Below the pieces are notes generated by a model. That model did no database searches. It saw only the letters and a program-made list of their open reading frames with translations, and had not been told where the DNA came from. Of a DNA stretch of 64,000 bases, positions 17,657-27,866 are shown piece after piece. The position numbers and the translations under genes are program-made. The first letter of the stretch is position 1. Every line of letters starts with the position of its first letter. Source of the DNA: Oleiphilus sp. (GTDB taxonomy: Bacteria > Pseudomonadota > Gammaproteobacteria > Pseudomonadales > Oleiphilaceae); assembly GCA_006212045.1 (NCBI GenBank), contig PZPK01000001.1:124001-188000 (forward strand), read 5' to 3'.

Positions 17657-17711
17657 ACTATGTATCTCATCTTTGGTATTGTCGAGATATTACATTAGTT
17701 ATTACTTATTT

Positions 17712-17733
17712 ACTATACTCTTATTTAGTGTAT
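17712..17733 (-). promoter_or_regulatory. Candidate promoter/operator of the sulfur operon
   Basis: Read on the minus strand, an imperfect 19-bp palindrome ATACnCTnAnTnAGnGTAT (17715-17733) overlaps a TATAGT -10-like box (17712-17717) about 50 nt before the TauE/SafE start. Its position and AT-rich dyad form suit an ArsR-type repressor site for the BigR-like protein encoded last in the operon. No good -35 was found. Confidence 0.4.
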
Positions 17734-17772
17734 TCTAATTTTAGGAAGTCCCTTTTGACTCCTAATGAAGAT

Positions 17773-17817
17773 ATGAATGAACTTAGCGCCAGGGAAGAGC
17801 GAAGGAGAATTGAATGA
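17773..17817 (+). CDS. Possible 14-residue leader peptide
   Basis: MNELSAREERRRIE, highly charged. Its stop overlaps the start of the next micro-ORF as ATGA, which would allow translational coupling. No clear ribosome binding site. Low confidence. Confidence 0.2.
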   Translation: MNELSAREERRRIE

Positions 17818-17933
17818 GATTGCCGGGACCAAAGCCAAACAGGATTCAGAAAACCAAGGCAGTGCACTCGGGATATACCCATCCTTTATACGGATGGGAA
17901 GCCTATTGGATAATACGAAAAGCGGCAGTCTGA
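17814..17933 (+). CDS. Possible 39-residue small protein
   Basis: The ATG at 17814 has a strong GAAGGAG site (17801-17807) at 6-nt spacing. The product is basic at the N-terminus (MRLPGPKPNRIQKTK) and has an aromatic middle (HPLYGWEAYW). No family is recognised. The Shine-Dalgarno and the ATGA overlap with the preceding micro-ORF are the only support. It could be a chance frame. Confidence 0.3.
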   Translation: MRLPGPKPNRIQKTKAVHSGYTHPLYGWEAYWIIRKAAV

Positions 17934-17981
17934 CGATATATCAATGCGCCTGAGAAAAATCAGTGTTTGCTTTAGTTGTTT

Positions 17982-18013
17982 TCACGAAGGCCCTTGAGCA
18001 CGGGCCTTCGTGA
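17982..18013 (-). terminator. Strong hairpin downstream of parE
   Basis: A perfect 12-bp inverted repeat (17982-17993 / 18002-18013) with an 8-nt loop, 43 nt after the parE stop. No T-run follows on either strand, so it may be a transcript-end stabiliser or an atypical terminator. Confidence 0.45.
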
Positions 18014-18055
18014 TTAAATGGGTCGGTAAGCGTCCGACATCCAGCAGAAGAAAAG

Positions 18056-19999
<1,944 letters not shown>

Positions 20000-20166
20000 T
20001 TATTAGTCGCTAGTTAAAGCAGGCGCAAGCTTAGCGAATATTAAAAGGTGAGCCAACCGTTTTCACGCAATACGGAAACCCGCTGTATGTTTTTTACTCC
20101 AGTCCATACCTGCCTATAGCTTGCGAATAATGAACAAGCGCTACGATCGGGTGTTAGCGCACGCTT

Positions 20167-22887
20167 TCATCTGGGGATGGTGGCCACCGGTGCCCTTTTC
20201 AGCATGGGGCTTAGCGAATTGGAAACACTGCTCGATGAGTTAAGAAAGGACTGAAAACCGGCTTCGAAATTCAGATCTGTCATGTCTTTGCCTTTGACGC
20301 GAATCAGCTGGGCTTCCGAGAGCAAGGGATAGGCGCCCCGCGCTTCACCCAATTCGAAAAACAGCCCATCACCGTCGTTGTCAGTGCTGGCAACGAGCAA
20401 ATACAGACCATTCGGTACATCTCTGAATTCGAAGTCAACCGTTTTGGTGAACGGGTTATAGTTACCCACAACCGCATCATAAACTTCGATCGACGATGCA
20501 CCATCGCTTTCAGCCTGTTCAATGTCTTCCCATTTCACCAGAAGGATATTCAAATCGCCGACAGAATTCTCGGTCGTGAGCGCTTTGGACAAAAACACCG
20601 GAATAGCAACGGACTGTGAAGGGCCACCTTCGATGCGATATTCGATTTCGATCTCGGCAGAATCAATACTCTGTGCCTGCGGCAGACTGGCTTCAACAGT
20701 GTAGATACCCAGGCCATTAATATAGTCTGAAGGATCACCTGGAGAAATCGACAACCAGACTTTGGAAGGCGTAATCGCCAACACTTCGACAGCCCCACCG
20801 CTGCCAGGATTACTCAAGGTGAATGTACCGTCAGTCGTGCCATCGATAAAGCCTAACTCGCCCGGCGACACAATAAGGGTGTCCGGAATTTCGCCACCAG
20901 CCGCCGTGACAGCCATGGAAGCATTAATCAGACCTGCCCCGAAATACTGCCGCTCCCTTGATTCAGATACATTTTCCAGGTCGATGCTCTCCGTAATCTG
21001 CCCGGTTTCGAGCAGTGTGTGGAATTCGGCGTTCGAAAGGTCCGGATCGATTTCTCTCATGAGCGCGACCACCCCCGCAACATGCGGCGCTGCCATGGAA
21101 GTACCTGCCAATTCGGAGTATTCGTTGGCATAAACCGTACTCAGAATCGCATCCTGAAAACCATCGTAGTATGCGCTTGTATAATGTGTACCGCCGGGTG
21201 CGGCGACATCCACATAACTGCCAAAATTGGAAAAACCGGAACGACCCTTGCGTTCATTAACCGAACTGACACCGATCACATCCGGGTGCGCGGCCGGATA
21301 AAAATCCTGTGAACTGGCATCATTGCCGGCAGCAGCAACAACAATGGAACCTGCTGAAACTGCCTGCGCAATCGCGTTTCGCAAGGTACTGGAATTATCA
21401 TAAGAGCCGAGAGAAAGGTTGATCACATCAACCGGCGCTGGCAATTGCCGCCCGCCAGCACTTTGCAAACCCGCGGCATAAAGCACGGCATCAGCAATAT
21501 CGGCAATAGAACCCACACCATCAAACCCTAGCGCCCTCAGTGGCAGAATCTCGGCATCAAAAGCCACACCCCGAATGCCTACGGTATTAGCGCTTGCTGC
21601 GATAATACCGGCCACATGAGAACCATGGTAAGTGCTCCCCGGATCAAACGGGTTACCATCTCGACCGGGCACGCCATCGCCATCAACACTTCGTACCGAA
21701 ACAAAATCGTAGCCATCGGCGCTGATATTATTGATCAGGTCAACATGATTGGAGTGAATACCGGTATCAATCACCGCAACCTGTGCGCCCTCTCCTGTTG
21801 CGATTTCCCAGGCCGCCGGCAGTTGCAGCATGGGTAGATTCCATTGCTGCGCATATTCGGCATCCTCAATCGCTGTCGCCCTCATCAGATAATTGGGTTC
21901 AACAAACGCAATCGCGGGGTCCTGGCGCAGGGTTTCTATCATTTGCAGGGTTTGCCACTTTTGCTGCTGAAGTTCTGTCAGGCCACTGGCAGATTCGAAA
22001 GTCATGCTACGCGCCAACGCGGCAGAATCCAGCTCATACACACCAGCAACGGTCCCGACATCACGAATATGGCGCATCTCGCCTTGCGCCTGCCACGCCC
22101 TGCTCATTGATGTCGCCCGGCCTGCAAGTTCAGCGCTATCCTTATATTTAAGCAGGATTTCACCCGGCACAAACTCGGACTGCAAGGCCAGACGTGCCGC
22201 ACTTGAATTCAGCAATTCCGCCTGCGTCAAAGACTGTGAGATGCTTAGGGTGTACAACACTGGAACAGAGGGGGATACAACATCCTCGGCACGGATTTCA
22301 ATCAGATAGTCTCGCGTTGCCGGCACATCCAGTAGCTGGGTGCCCTCGCCAGAAGCAGACATGCTGGCAAGCACATTGCCCGTATCCTCCGGGTCGAGAA
22401 GATTCAAAGTGAGATCGATGACAGAATTATCCAGATAATCCTGTGTATCCGCATAAAACACGCTCAACGCCACGGTTTGGTCTTGAACCAACTGGACCTG
22501 AAAAAAATCGACCGGATCCTTGAAGAAATCCTGAGCGGGTGAAAGTGCATTTTCTTGTCGATTGGAATAGTTGCCTTCGGTACCGCTCAAATAGCCGCCA
22601 AGCTTGGCAGGGTTGCTGATAAGCTGCGCCTCTTCTGCGCTGTTATTCTGCAATAAAAGACTTTCGTTGAAGCGCTCCTCGATATCCCGGTCGGTCAAAG
22701 AGTAACTTTCTACCACGACGGCACCTGAAAGGCCGGCTGACTTTGAGCCTGACGAGCTTGCAACGCTCGAAGACTCACCACAGGCCATCAATAGCAAACA
22801 GGAAAGCGCAATCGTCACAGACGGCATGCGGATATCGCGGCCAAACAAACGACCCGCAATCAGGGAAAAATTTTTCAAAACGTACAA
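20167..22887 (-). CDS. Lipoprotein subtilisin-like serine protease (S8)
   Basis: 906 residues. The lipobox is LLMAC, with Cys36 the predicted lipidated residue. A beta-rich region of pre-peptidase type (about 110-215) and a propeptide-like region (about 238-335) precede the S8 domain. The catalytic triad is Asp374 (VAVIDTG), His421 (YHGSHVAG) and Ser597 (AGTSMAAPHVAG). After the protease come beta-sandwich-like regions (about 665-770) and a C-terminal domain with STDNDGDGLFFELGEA, a possible calcium site. The chosen start is a TTG at 22887 with AAAGGA just upstream; the ATG at 22827 would give a shorter signal peptide but has no visible site. It is likely an outer-membrane or surface protease. 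Confidence 0.9.
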   Translation of the reverse strand: MYVLKNFSLIAGRLFGRDIRMPSVTIALSCLLLMACGESSSVASSSGSKSAGLSGAVVVESYSLTDRDIEERFNESLLLQNNSAEEAQLISNPAKLGGYLSGTEGNYSNRQENALSPAQDFFKDPVDFFQVQLVQDQTVALSVFYADTQDYLDNSVIDLTLNLLDPEDTGNVLASMSASGEGTQLLDVPATRDYLIEIRAEDVVSPSVPVLYTLSISQSLTQAELLNSSAARLALQSEFVPGEILLKYKDSAELAGRATSMSRAWQAQGEMRHIRDVGTVAGVYELDSAALARSMTFESASGLTELQQQKWQTLQMIETLRQDPAIAFVEPNYLMRATAIEDAEYAQQWNLPMLQLPAAWEIATGEGAQVAVIDTGIHSNHVDLINNISADGYDFVSVRSVDGDGVPGRDGNPFDPGSTYHGSHVAGIIAASANTVGIRGVAFDAEILPLRALGFDGVGSIADIADAVLYAAGLQSAGGRQLPAPVDVINLSLGSYDNSSTLRNAIAQAVSAGSIVVAAAGNDASSQDFYPAAHPDVIGVSSVNERKGRSGFSNFGSYVDVAAPGGTHYTSAYYDGFQDAILSTVYANEYSELAGTSMAAPHVAGVVALMREIDPDLSNAEFHTLLETGQITESIDLENVSESRERQYFGAGLINASMAVTAAGGEIPDTLIVSPGELGFIDGTTDGTFTLSNPGSGGAVEVLAITPSKVWLSISPGDPSDYINGLGIYTVEASLPQAQSIDSAEIEIEYRIEGGPSQSVAIPVFLSKALTTENSVGDLNILLVKWEDIEQAESDGASSIEVYDAVVGNYNPFTKTVDFEFRDVPNGLYLLVASTDNDGDGLFFELGEARGAYPLLSEAQLIRVKGKDMTDLNFEAGFQSFLNSSSSVSNSLSPMLKRAPVATIPR

Positions 22888-23250
22888 CCATCCTTTCTAT
22901 CGCAGCCGAAACCGCTGTCAGGACAAGCAGTTAACCAGGCACACACATCAGGGGCACAGGAGGACTACTACTCACATACTAAACCGTAGCCCAAGTATAA
23001 CGTCAGGATTGCGTTTTCGAAGCCATTGAAAAGATTTTTTATGCAACATTATTTTGCGTACCACCTCAAGGGTGTCAGAACCCGCATCTACTCGCGTATA
23101 GCCCAGATTTGAACCAACTTCACATTGGCCCGGATTACGGCATGCTAGACTTGCGCACGCAACAGGAAGTTGCCTCGCAGTGGTCCTGATGGCGCGTCTC
23201 ATAGACATGACCGGGCCACGTTGAATGTATCTTACGAAAAGGATTTCTTT
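22888..23250. other. Intergenic region between divergent protease and PEP-CTERM genes
   Basis: 363 bases with no convincing open frame. It presumably holds two divergent promoters; I could not assign them. An in-frame TTG at 23170 upstream of the next gene is disregarded because the ATG at 23251 has a proper ribosome binding site and begins a signal peptide. Confidence 0.5.
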
Positions 23251-23946
23251 ATGATCACACTGACACTCCTCGTTTCTCCGCCTGCCATCAGGCTTAAACC
23301 TCGCTGGACAGCATTATTATTGTGCTGCTCGCTGTTCTCCTGCCTGCACACACATGCAGCCATCATCTATCACGATGATTTTGATCGCGACAACAGTTCG
23401 CTTGTGGGTCAGGGCTGGCTCGAAACGGAAAAAGACCAGACGGATGTTGCCATCTATCAAAACGCCCTGCGACTCAGGGATTATCGCGATCAGGCACCTG
23501 ATGCGGCCGCTGTCAGAACGATAGATCTGACTGACTTTAGCAATGTCGCGCTCAGTTTCGACTGGCGCGCGACCAGCAACACGGAACCGTCAGATACACT
23601 TTTCCTTGGCTGGAAATCACCCGACCTGAGCTTCAATACCTTGTGGAGCGCCAGTCTTGGCGGTTCAGACTATCTTACGCAAACCATCGCACTGAACAGT
23701 GCCGACAGTGCAAACGGAAGTGCATTGGCGTTTTGGATAGATGTCAGCAGTGCCAGCGAAACTGCCTACATAGATAATGTACTGATTACTGGAGACCCCC
23801 TTTCTGTGGAGCCGGCGACGGAACCTGTGCCCGAATCCCAAAACAAGGTGCGTGCTGTCCCGGAACCCGCCTCGAGCATGTTGCTGATCAGCGCTTTGGC
23901 CGCTCTCCTGGCCGGGCGTAAACAACAGCGGCAAAAAATCAGTTAG
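23251..23946 (+). CDS. PEP-CTERM sorting-signal exoprotein
   Basis: 231 residues from the ATG at 23251 (AAAAGGA upstream). A signal peptide covers about 1-36 (hydrophobic TALLLCCSLFSCLHTHA). A beta-sandwich-like middle starts IIYHDDFDRDNSS, resembling carbohydrate-binding or lectin-like exoproteins. The C-terminus is a PEP-CTERM signal: VPEPASS, a hydrophobic helix and a basic end GRKQQRQK. Such proteins are cut by an exosortase (EpsH/XrtA type) and are linked to exopolysaccharide. No exosortase is in the window. Ligand unknown. Confidence 0.85.
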   Translation: MITLTLLVSPPAIRLKPRWTALLLCCSLFSCLHTHAAIIYHDDFDRDNSSLVGQGWLETEKDQTDVAIYQNALRLRDYRDQAPDAAAVRTIDLTDFSNVALSFDWRATSNTEPSDTLFLGWKSPDLSFNTLWSASLGGSDYLTQTIALNSADSANGSALAFWIDVSSASETAYIDNVLITGDPLSVEPATEPVPESQNKVRAVPEPASSMLLISALAALLAGRKQQRQKIS

Positions 23947-23955
23947 TGAAGTTTG

Positions 23956-23982
23956 GCGCAGGCCTCTGTCTGAGGCTTGCGC
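23956..23982. terminator. Hairpin between convergent genes
   Basis: An 11-bp stem with one G-U pair (GCGCAGGCCTC paired with GAGGCTTGCGC) and a 5-nt loop, placed between the convergent PEP-CTERM and DUF2970 genes. No T-run on either side, so activity as a terminator is uncertain. Confidence 0.45.
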
Positions 23983-24015
23983 ACTGTTGAGAATGCGGCT
24001 TGGTCACCGGCGCGC

Positions 24016-24309
24016 TCAGGATTCGGGCAGCAGCAAACTGATCAGGCTAACCAGAGTCAGGATAAAGACCAGCGCAAAACCGATCCCGATAATGACAAAA
24101 TGCCTGAATTTGCCCTGACTGAAATCACGTCGCGCATTTTTCTTGCTTTGGACACCCAGCATCGCCCACAACACGCTTTGCGTCGTTTGCAGGAGGGTCA
24201 TCTGTTCCGCCGCTCTGTCCTGTGCTGCCCGTTCGCTATCAGATTCGGTCGATTGGGAATCCTGCTGCGACTGCTGCGAATGAGGCTTTGCTGCTTGTGT
24301 CGATGTCAT
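24016..24309 (-). CDS. DUF2970 family small membrane protein
   Basis: 97 residues. The polar, Gln/Ser-rich N-terminus (about 1-40) precedes the DUF2970 core: QSVLWAMLGVQSKKNARRDF, then KFRHFVIIGIGFALVFILTL with one membrane helix near the C-terminus. The function of the family is unknown. Two adjacent ATGs follow an AGGAGG; the second, at 24309, has the better spacing. The gene follows the TetR regulator by about 34 nt and may be co-transcribed with it. Confidence 0.8.
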   Translation of the reverse strand: MTSTQAAKPHSQQSQQDSQSTESDSERAAQDRAAEQMTLLQTTQSVLWAMLGVQSKKNARRDFSQGKFRHFVIIGIGFALVFILTLVSLISLLLPES

Positions 24310-24343
24310 CATATCCTCCTGATCAAATCTTACCGGATCCAGT

Positions 24344-24982
24344 CTAGCTTGATTTGACCGCCAATGTCAGCGCCTGTTCCGCAAGGGCCTTCAAACTCAT
24401 ATCGCCTTTTGGGTCAAACCAGGTAGTCGTCCAGCTTAACGCACCGGTCAGGAATCTGCGCAACACGAAGACATCAGCTTCGACCTGACCGGCTGATTTT
24501 GCTTCACTCAGCGCGTTCAACCAAAGCTGCTCGTAACGATCACGCAGTTTCAGAATTTCTGCCTGATTATCCGGTTTCAGGCTGCGCCACTCATACACCA
24601 GAACAGACATGGCGTTGCCAGTCATGCCATTAATGGCCTCCAACTCACAGAAGATCAGCGCCAGCACCTTGTCGCGCGGCGTTACCGCCTCCTCAAGTAG
24701 TTGCTGCATACGATTGGTGTTATAGATAATCACCTCCCGCATGACAGCCATCAAAATTTCTTCTTTCGACTTGAAGTGGTGAAAAATACTTCCGGATTGA
24801 ATGCCTACCGCAGAAGCAAGATCCCTCACCGTTGTCCGTTCATAACCCTTTTCCCTGAACAGTTTTGCGGCTTTGGCCAGCAGCCGCCCTTTGGGCGTGC
24901 GAGGATCGGTCACAAGCCCCTGATCAACCAGCGAATCGACCAGTCTGAGCGTTTCCGGCGCTACTTGAATGTCAGTCAGCAC
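24344..24982 (-). CDS. atuR: TetR-family repressor of the acyclic terpene cluster
   Basis: 212 residues from a GTG start with an AGGA site. The N-terminal helix-turn-helix (about 30-75) includes [20 protein letters not shown], followed by [11 protein letters not shown], typical of TetR proteins. The C-terminal ligand domain is generic. It is divergent from atuA, as atuR is in Pseudomonas aeruginosa, where AtuR represses atuABCDEFGH until terpenoid acyl-CoA appears. An inverted repeat in the intergenic region is a likely binding site. The name is by synteny. Confidence 0.85.
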   Translation of the reverse strand: MLTDIQVAPETLRLVDSLVDQGLVTDPRTPKGRLLAKAAKLFREKGYERTTVRDLASAVGIQSGSIFHHFKSKEEILMAVMREVIIYNTNRMQQLLEEAVTPRDKVLALIFCELEAINGMTGNAMSVLVYEWRSLKPDNQAEILKLRDRYEQLWLNALSEAKSAGQVEADVFVLRRFLTGALSWTTTWFDPKGDMSLKALAEQALTLAVKSS

Positions 24983-25035
24983 ATCTGTATTCCTGCAAAC
25001 ATTGAATGCACAAAGAATAACCCTAAAATTCCCTC

Positions 25036-25065
25036 TTTACAAACCAAGCGCTTGCTTGGTATTGT
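25036..25065 (+). promoter_or_regulatory. Candidate atuA promoter with embedded TetR-type operator
   Basis: A perfect inverted repeat ACCAAGC-GCTT-GCTTGGT (25043-25060) lies between a -35-like TTTACA (25036-25041) and a -10-like TATTGT (25060-25065), spacer 18. A repressor bound there would block RNA polymerase. It is probably the AtuR site controlling both divergent genes. Confidence 0.6.
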
Positions 25066-25138
25066 TATTTCCAGCAACATCCGCCACCGACAGTATTTGT
25101 CTGGCAACCCTTTCTCAAAACACCATAGTGAGACCGAA

Positions 25139-26941
25139 ATGAGCAACGCGACTTCCATTCGCATCGGATGTGCCTCCGCATTTTGGGGCGATACAGAAAC
25201 CGCAGCAGAACAGCTGGTTGAGCAGGGTAATATCGACTACCTGGTCTTTGATTATCTGGCAGAAATCACCATGTCGATCATGGCTGGCCAGAAGATGAAA
25301 GACCCGAATGCCGGTTATGCCACCGATTTCGTCAAAACGGTGATGGCCCCTCTTCTTGGCCGCATTAAGGACAAGGGCATCAAAGTCATCAGCAATGCCG
25401 GTGGCGTGAATCCGGACGCTTGTGTCATCGCCTTACAGGCGCTGGCAGATGAACAGGGAATTGCGCTCAAGATCGCCATGGTATCGGGAGACAACGTACT
25501 ACCCCAGAAATCAGCCTTCGCCAAACAAGGCATTAAGGAAATGTACAGCGGGGTTGAAATGCCGCCAATGCTGGTCAGCATGAATGCCTATCTGGGCGCA
25601 CCGGGCATTGCTGCCGCGCTGGATGCCGGGGCGGATATCGTCGTGACTGGCCGGGTGGTGGATAGCGCTGTTGTGCTCGGCGCACTGGTACATGAATTCG
25701 ACTGGGCCTGGGACGATTATGACAAACTGGCCCAAGGCAGCCTGGCTGGCCATATTATCGAATGTGGCGCACATTGCACCGGCGGAAACTTTACCGATTG
25801 GGAACTTATCAAGGGCGGTTTCGATAATATGGGCTTTCCCATCGCCGAAGTCTCATCAGATGGCACATTCATCGTCACCAAACCGGAGGATACTGGCGGT
25901 CTGGTGACAGAAGCCACGGTTGCCGAACAACTGGTTTATGAAATTGGCGATCCCTCTGCCTATCTCCTGCCCGATGTCACCTGTGACTTCACAGGCGTGA
26001 CCCTGAATCAGGAAGTGGAAAATATGGTCACGGTCATCGGCGCCAAAGGCCGGGCACCGAGTGATCAGTACAAAGTGTCAGGCACCTGGCCTGACGGTTT
26101 CAAGTGCACAGTTACCTTTTTACTGGCCGGCATCGATGCACGCGCCAAGGCACAGGCGGTGGCTGACGCGATTATTGCCAAGACCAGCCGCATGTTTGAA
26201 GCCAAAGGCCTGAAAGGCTACTCCGAGGTCAATATCGAACTGCTGGGCACCGAAACAACCTATGGTGAGCAGGCCAGGCGTAATGACTGTCGCGAGATCG
26301 TCGTCAAGATCTCGGTCGCCAGCCCGGACAAAAAATCTTTGGTGCTGTTTTCACGCGAGATAGCGCAAGCCGCTACAGGTATGGCTCCGGGAATCACCGG
26401 CATTGTTGGCGGGCGACCTACCGTCTGGCCAAAAATCCGTTTGTTTTCCTGCCTGATTCCGAAGTCCTCGGTCGAGGTTTCCTATCGGCTGGACGATCAG
26501 TCTCACAAGGTAGAAGTCGACACCCGAAGCAAGGGTGATATTGGCAGCCTGCAAACAGAAGCAAAGGAAACACCGGTCGCTGACGCTGAGGTCAATGTAC
26601 CGTTGATAAAACTGGCTTGGGGACGCAGCGGCGACAAAGGCAATCACGCCAATATCGGGGTTATCGCGCGCAAGCCGGAGTATCTTCCCTACCTGCGTGA
26701 AGCACTGACTGAAAACGCTGTTGCACAGTATATGCAGCACACGCTGGACCCCGAATCCGGCAAGGTACATCGCTGGGAATTCCCGGGCATTCACGCCTTC
26801 AACTTCCTGCTTGAAAACAGCCTTGGTGGCGGCGGCGTCGCAAGTCTGCGCATTGACCCGCAAGGTAAAGCATTTGCACAACAGCTGCTGGCAATGGAGA
26901 TTCCTGTTTCCCGATCGATTGCCAACAAACTCGATTCATAA
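25139..26941 (+). CDS. atuA: Acyclic terpene utilisation protein AtuA
   Basis: 600 residues from the ATG at 25139. The N-terminal ~450 residues are a DUF1446 (AtuA) domain beginning [20 protein letters not shown] and including [13 protein letters not shown] and [18 protein letters not shown]-terminal ~110-residue AtuA-like domain follows ([18 protein letters not shown]). AtuA is needed for growth on citronellol and geraniol in pseudomonads; its biochemical reaction is not firmly known. The open frame extends upstream, but that part lies over the operator and atuR and lacks a start site. First gene of the atu operon. Confidence 0.92.
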   Translation: MSNATSIRIGCASAFWGDTETAAEQLVEQGNIDYLVFDYLAEITMSIMAGQKMKDPNAGYATDFVKTVMAPLLGRIKDKGIKVISNAGGVNPDACVIALQALADEQGIALKIAMVSGDNVLPQKSAFAKQGIKEMYSGVEMPPMLVSMNAYLGAPGIAAALDAGADIVVTGRVVDSAVVLGALVHEFDWAWDDYDKLAQGSLAGHIIECGAHCTGGNFTDWELIKGGFDNMGFPIAEVSSDGTFIVTKPEDTGGLVTEATVAEQLVYEIGDPSAYLLPDVTCDFTGVTLNQEVENMVTVIGAKGRAPSDQYKVSGTWPDGFKCTVTFLLAGIDARAKAQAVADAIIAKTSRMFEAKGLKGYSEVNIELLGTETTYGEQARRNDCREIVVKISVASPDKKSLVLFSREIAQAATGMAPGITGIVGGRPTVWPKIRLFSCLIPKSSVEVSYRLDDQSHKVEVDTRSKGDIGSLQTEAKETPVADAEVNVPLIKLAWGRSGDKGNHANIGVIARKPEYLPYLREALTENAVAQYMQHTLDPESGKVHRWEFPGIHAFNFLLENSLGGGGVASLRIDPQGKAFAQQLLAMEIPVSRSIANKLDS

Positions 26942-26953
26942 AGGTTATTCAGC

Positions 26954-27832
26954 ATGACACACCCCTATCAATCCATTTACCGCTCTGATCTGTTTCAGGA
27001 CAAGGTCGTGATTGTGACCGGCGGCGGCAGCGGCATTGGTCGCTGTACCGCCCATGAGCTCGCCAGTCTTGGCGCTCAGGTCATCATTGTCGGTCGTAAA
27101 CAGGAAAAACTCGATACGGTGGTCGCAGAGATCATCAAAGATGGCGGCCGGGCCGAAGCATTTTCCTGTGATATTCGCGATGAGGAGATTGTTCGGCAAA
27201 CCGTAAAGGACATTGTCAGCCGACATCCTGTGATTGCGGGTCTGGTTAACAATGCGGGCGGCCAGTTTCCTGCGCCCCTGACCGGCATCAATCAAAAGGG
27301 TTGGGAAACCGTTGTGCGCACCAATCTGACCGGTGGCTTTTTGATGGCCAAAGAAGTCTACATGCAGAGCATGAACAAGCATGGCGGCTCCATCGTCAAT
27401 ATTGTTGCGGACATGTGGGGCGGCATGCCCGGCATGGGGCACTCCGGTGCCGCCCGTGCCGGCATGGTCAACTTTACCCAGACCGCAGCCGTCGAATGGG
27501 CCGCTTCCGGCGTACGCGTGAATGCTGTGGCACCCGGCTGGGTAGCTACCAGTGGCATGGACACTTACCCACCCGCGATGAAACCCTGGATTCTGGGGCT
27601 CAAGGATGCCATTCCCTTGAAGCGAATGGGGACCGAAGCCGAGATCAGTTCGGTCATCTGCTTTTTACTGAGTGATGGTGCAGCATTCGTGAGTGGCGAT
27701 TGTCTGCGCATTGACGGCGCAGCTTCACAGGGAGGCCGTGTTGTTCCTCTGCCAAAAGCCACGAATTCCGAATCCTATAACGGTTTTCATCGCGCAGTCA
27801 CACCAAAAATATTCGAAGATCCATCAAGTTGA
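26954..27832 (+). CDS. atuB: Short-chain dehydrogenase/reductase AtuB
   Basis: 292-residue SDR. The cofactor loop is TGGGSGIGRCTA (about 22-33) and NNAGG follows. The usual YxxxK site is not plain: the segment reads GMPGMGHSGAARAGMVNFTQ, with Ser/Ala where Tyr and Lys are expected, as in several enoyl-CoA-reductase-like SDRs. The end resembles 2,4-dienoyl-CoA-reductase-like SDRs. Located 12 nt after atuA. It probably acts in oxidation or reduction of the terpenoid chain; the exact step is not established. Confidence 0.85.
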   Translation: MTHPYQSIYRSDLFQDKVVIVTGGGSGIGRCTAHELASLGAQVIIVGRKQEKLDTVVAEIIKDGGRAEAFSCDIRDEEIVRQTVKDIVSRHPVIAGLVNNAGGQFPAPLTGINQKGWETVVRTNLTGGFLMAKEVYMQSMNKHGGSIVNIVADMWGGMPGMGHSGAARAGMVNFTQTAAVEWAASGVRVNAVAPGWVATSGMDTYPPAMKPWILGLKDAIPLKRMGTEAEISSVICFLLSDGAAFVSGDCLRIDGAASQGGRVVPLPKATNSESYNGFHRAVTPKIFEDPSS

Positions 27833-27866
27833 TATGCCCACACCGGGGTGAACACGGGAACTGAAC

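Larger units (their letters stand above)
17657..18055. other. Intergenic region with operator, possible micro-ORFs and a hairpin
   Basis: 399 bases between two minus-strand genes. It holds the sulfur operon control region at its left end, two overlapping very short plus-strand open frames (17773-17817, 17814-17933) and a strong hairpin at 17982-18013. Confidence 0.5.

Noticed and set aside
24701-25138. Upstream extension of atuA in the same frame
   Set aside because: It covers atuR and the operator, has no start site, and the known AtuA start matches the ATG at 25139.
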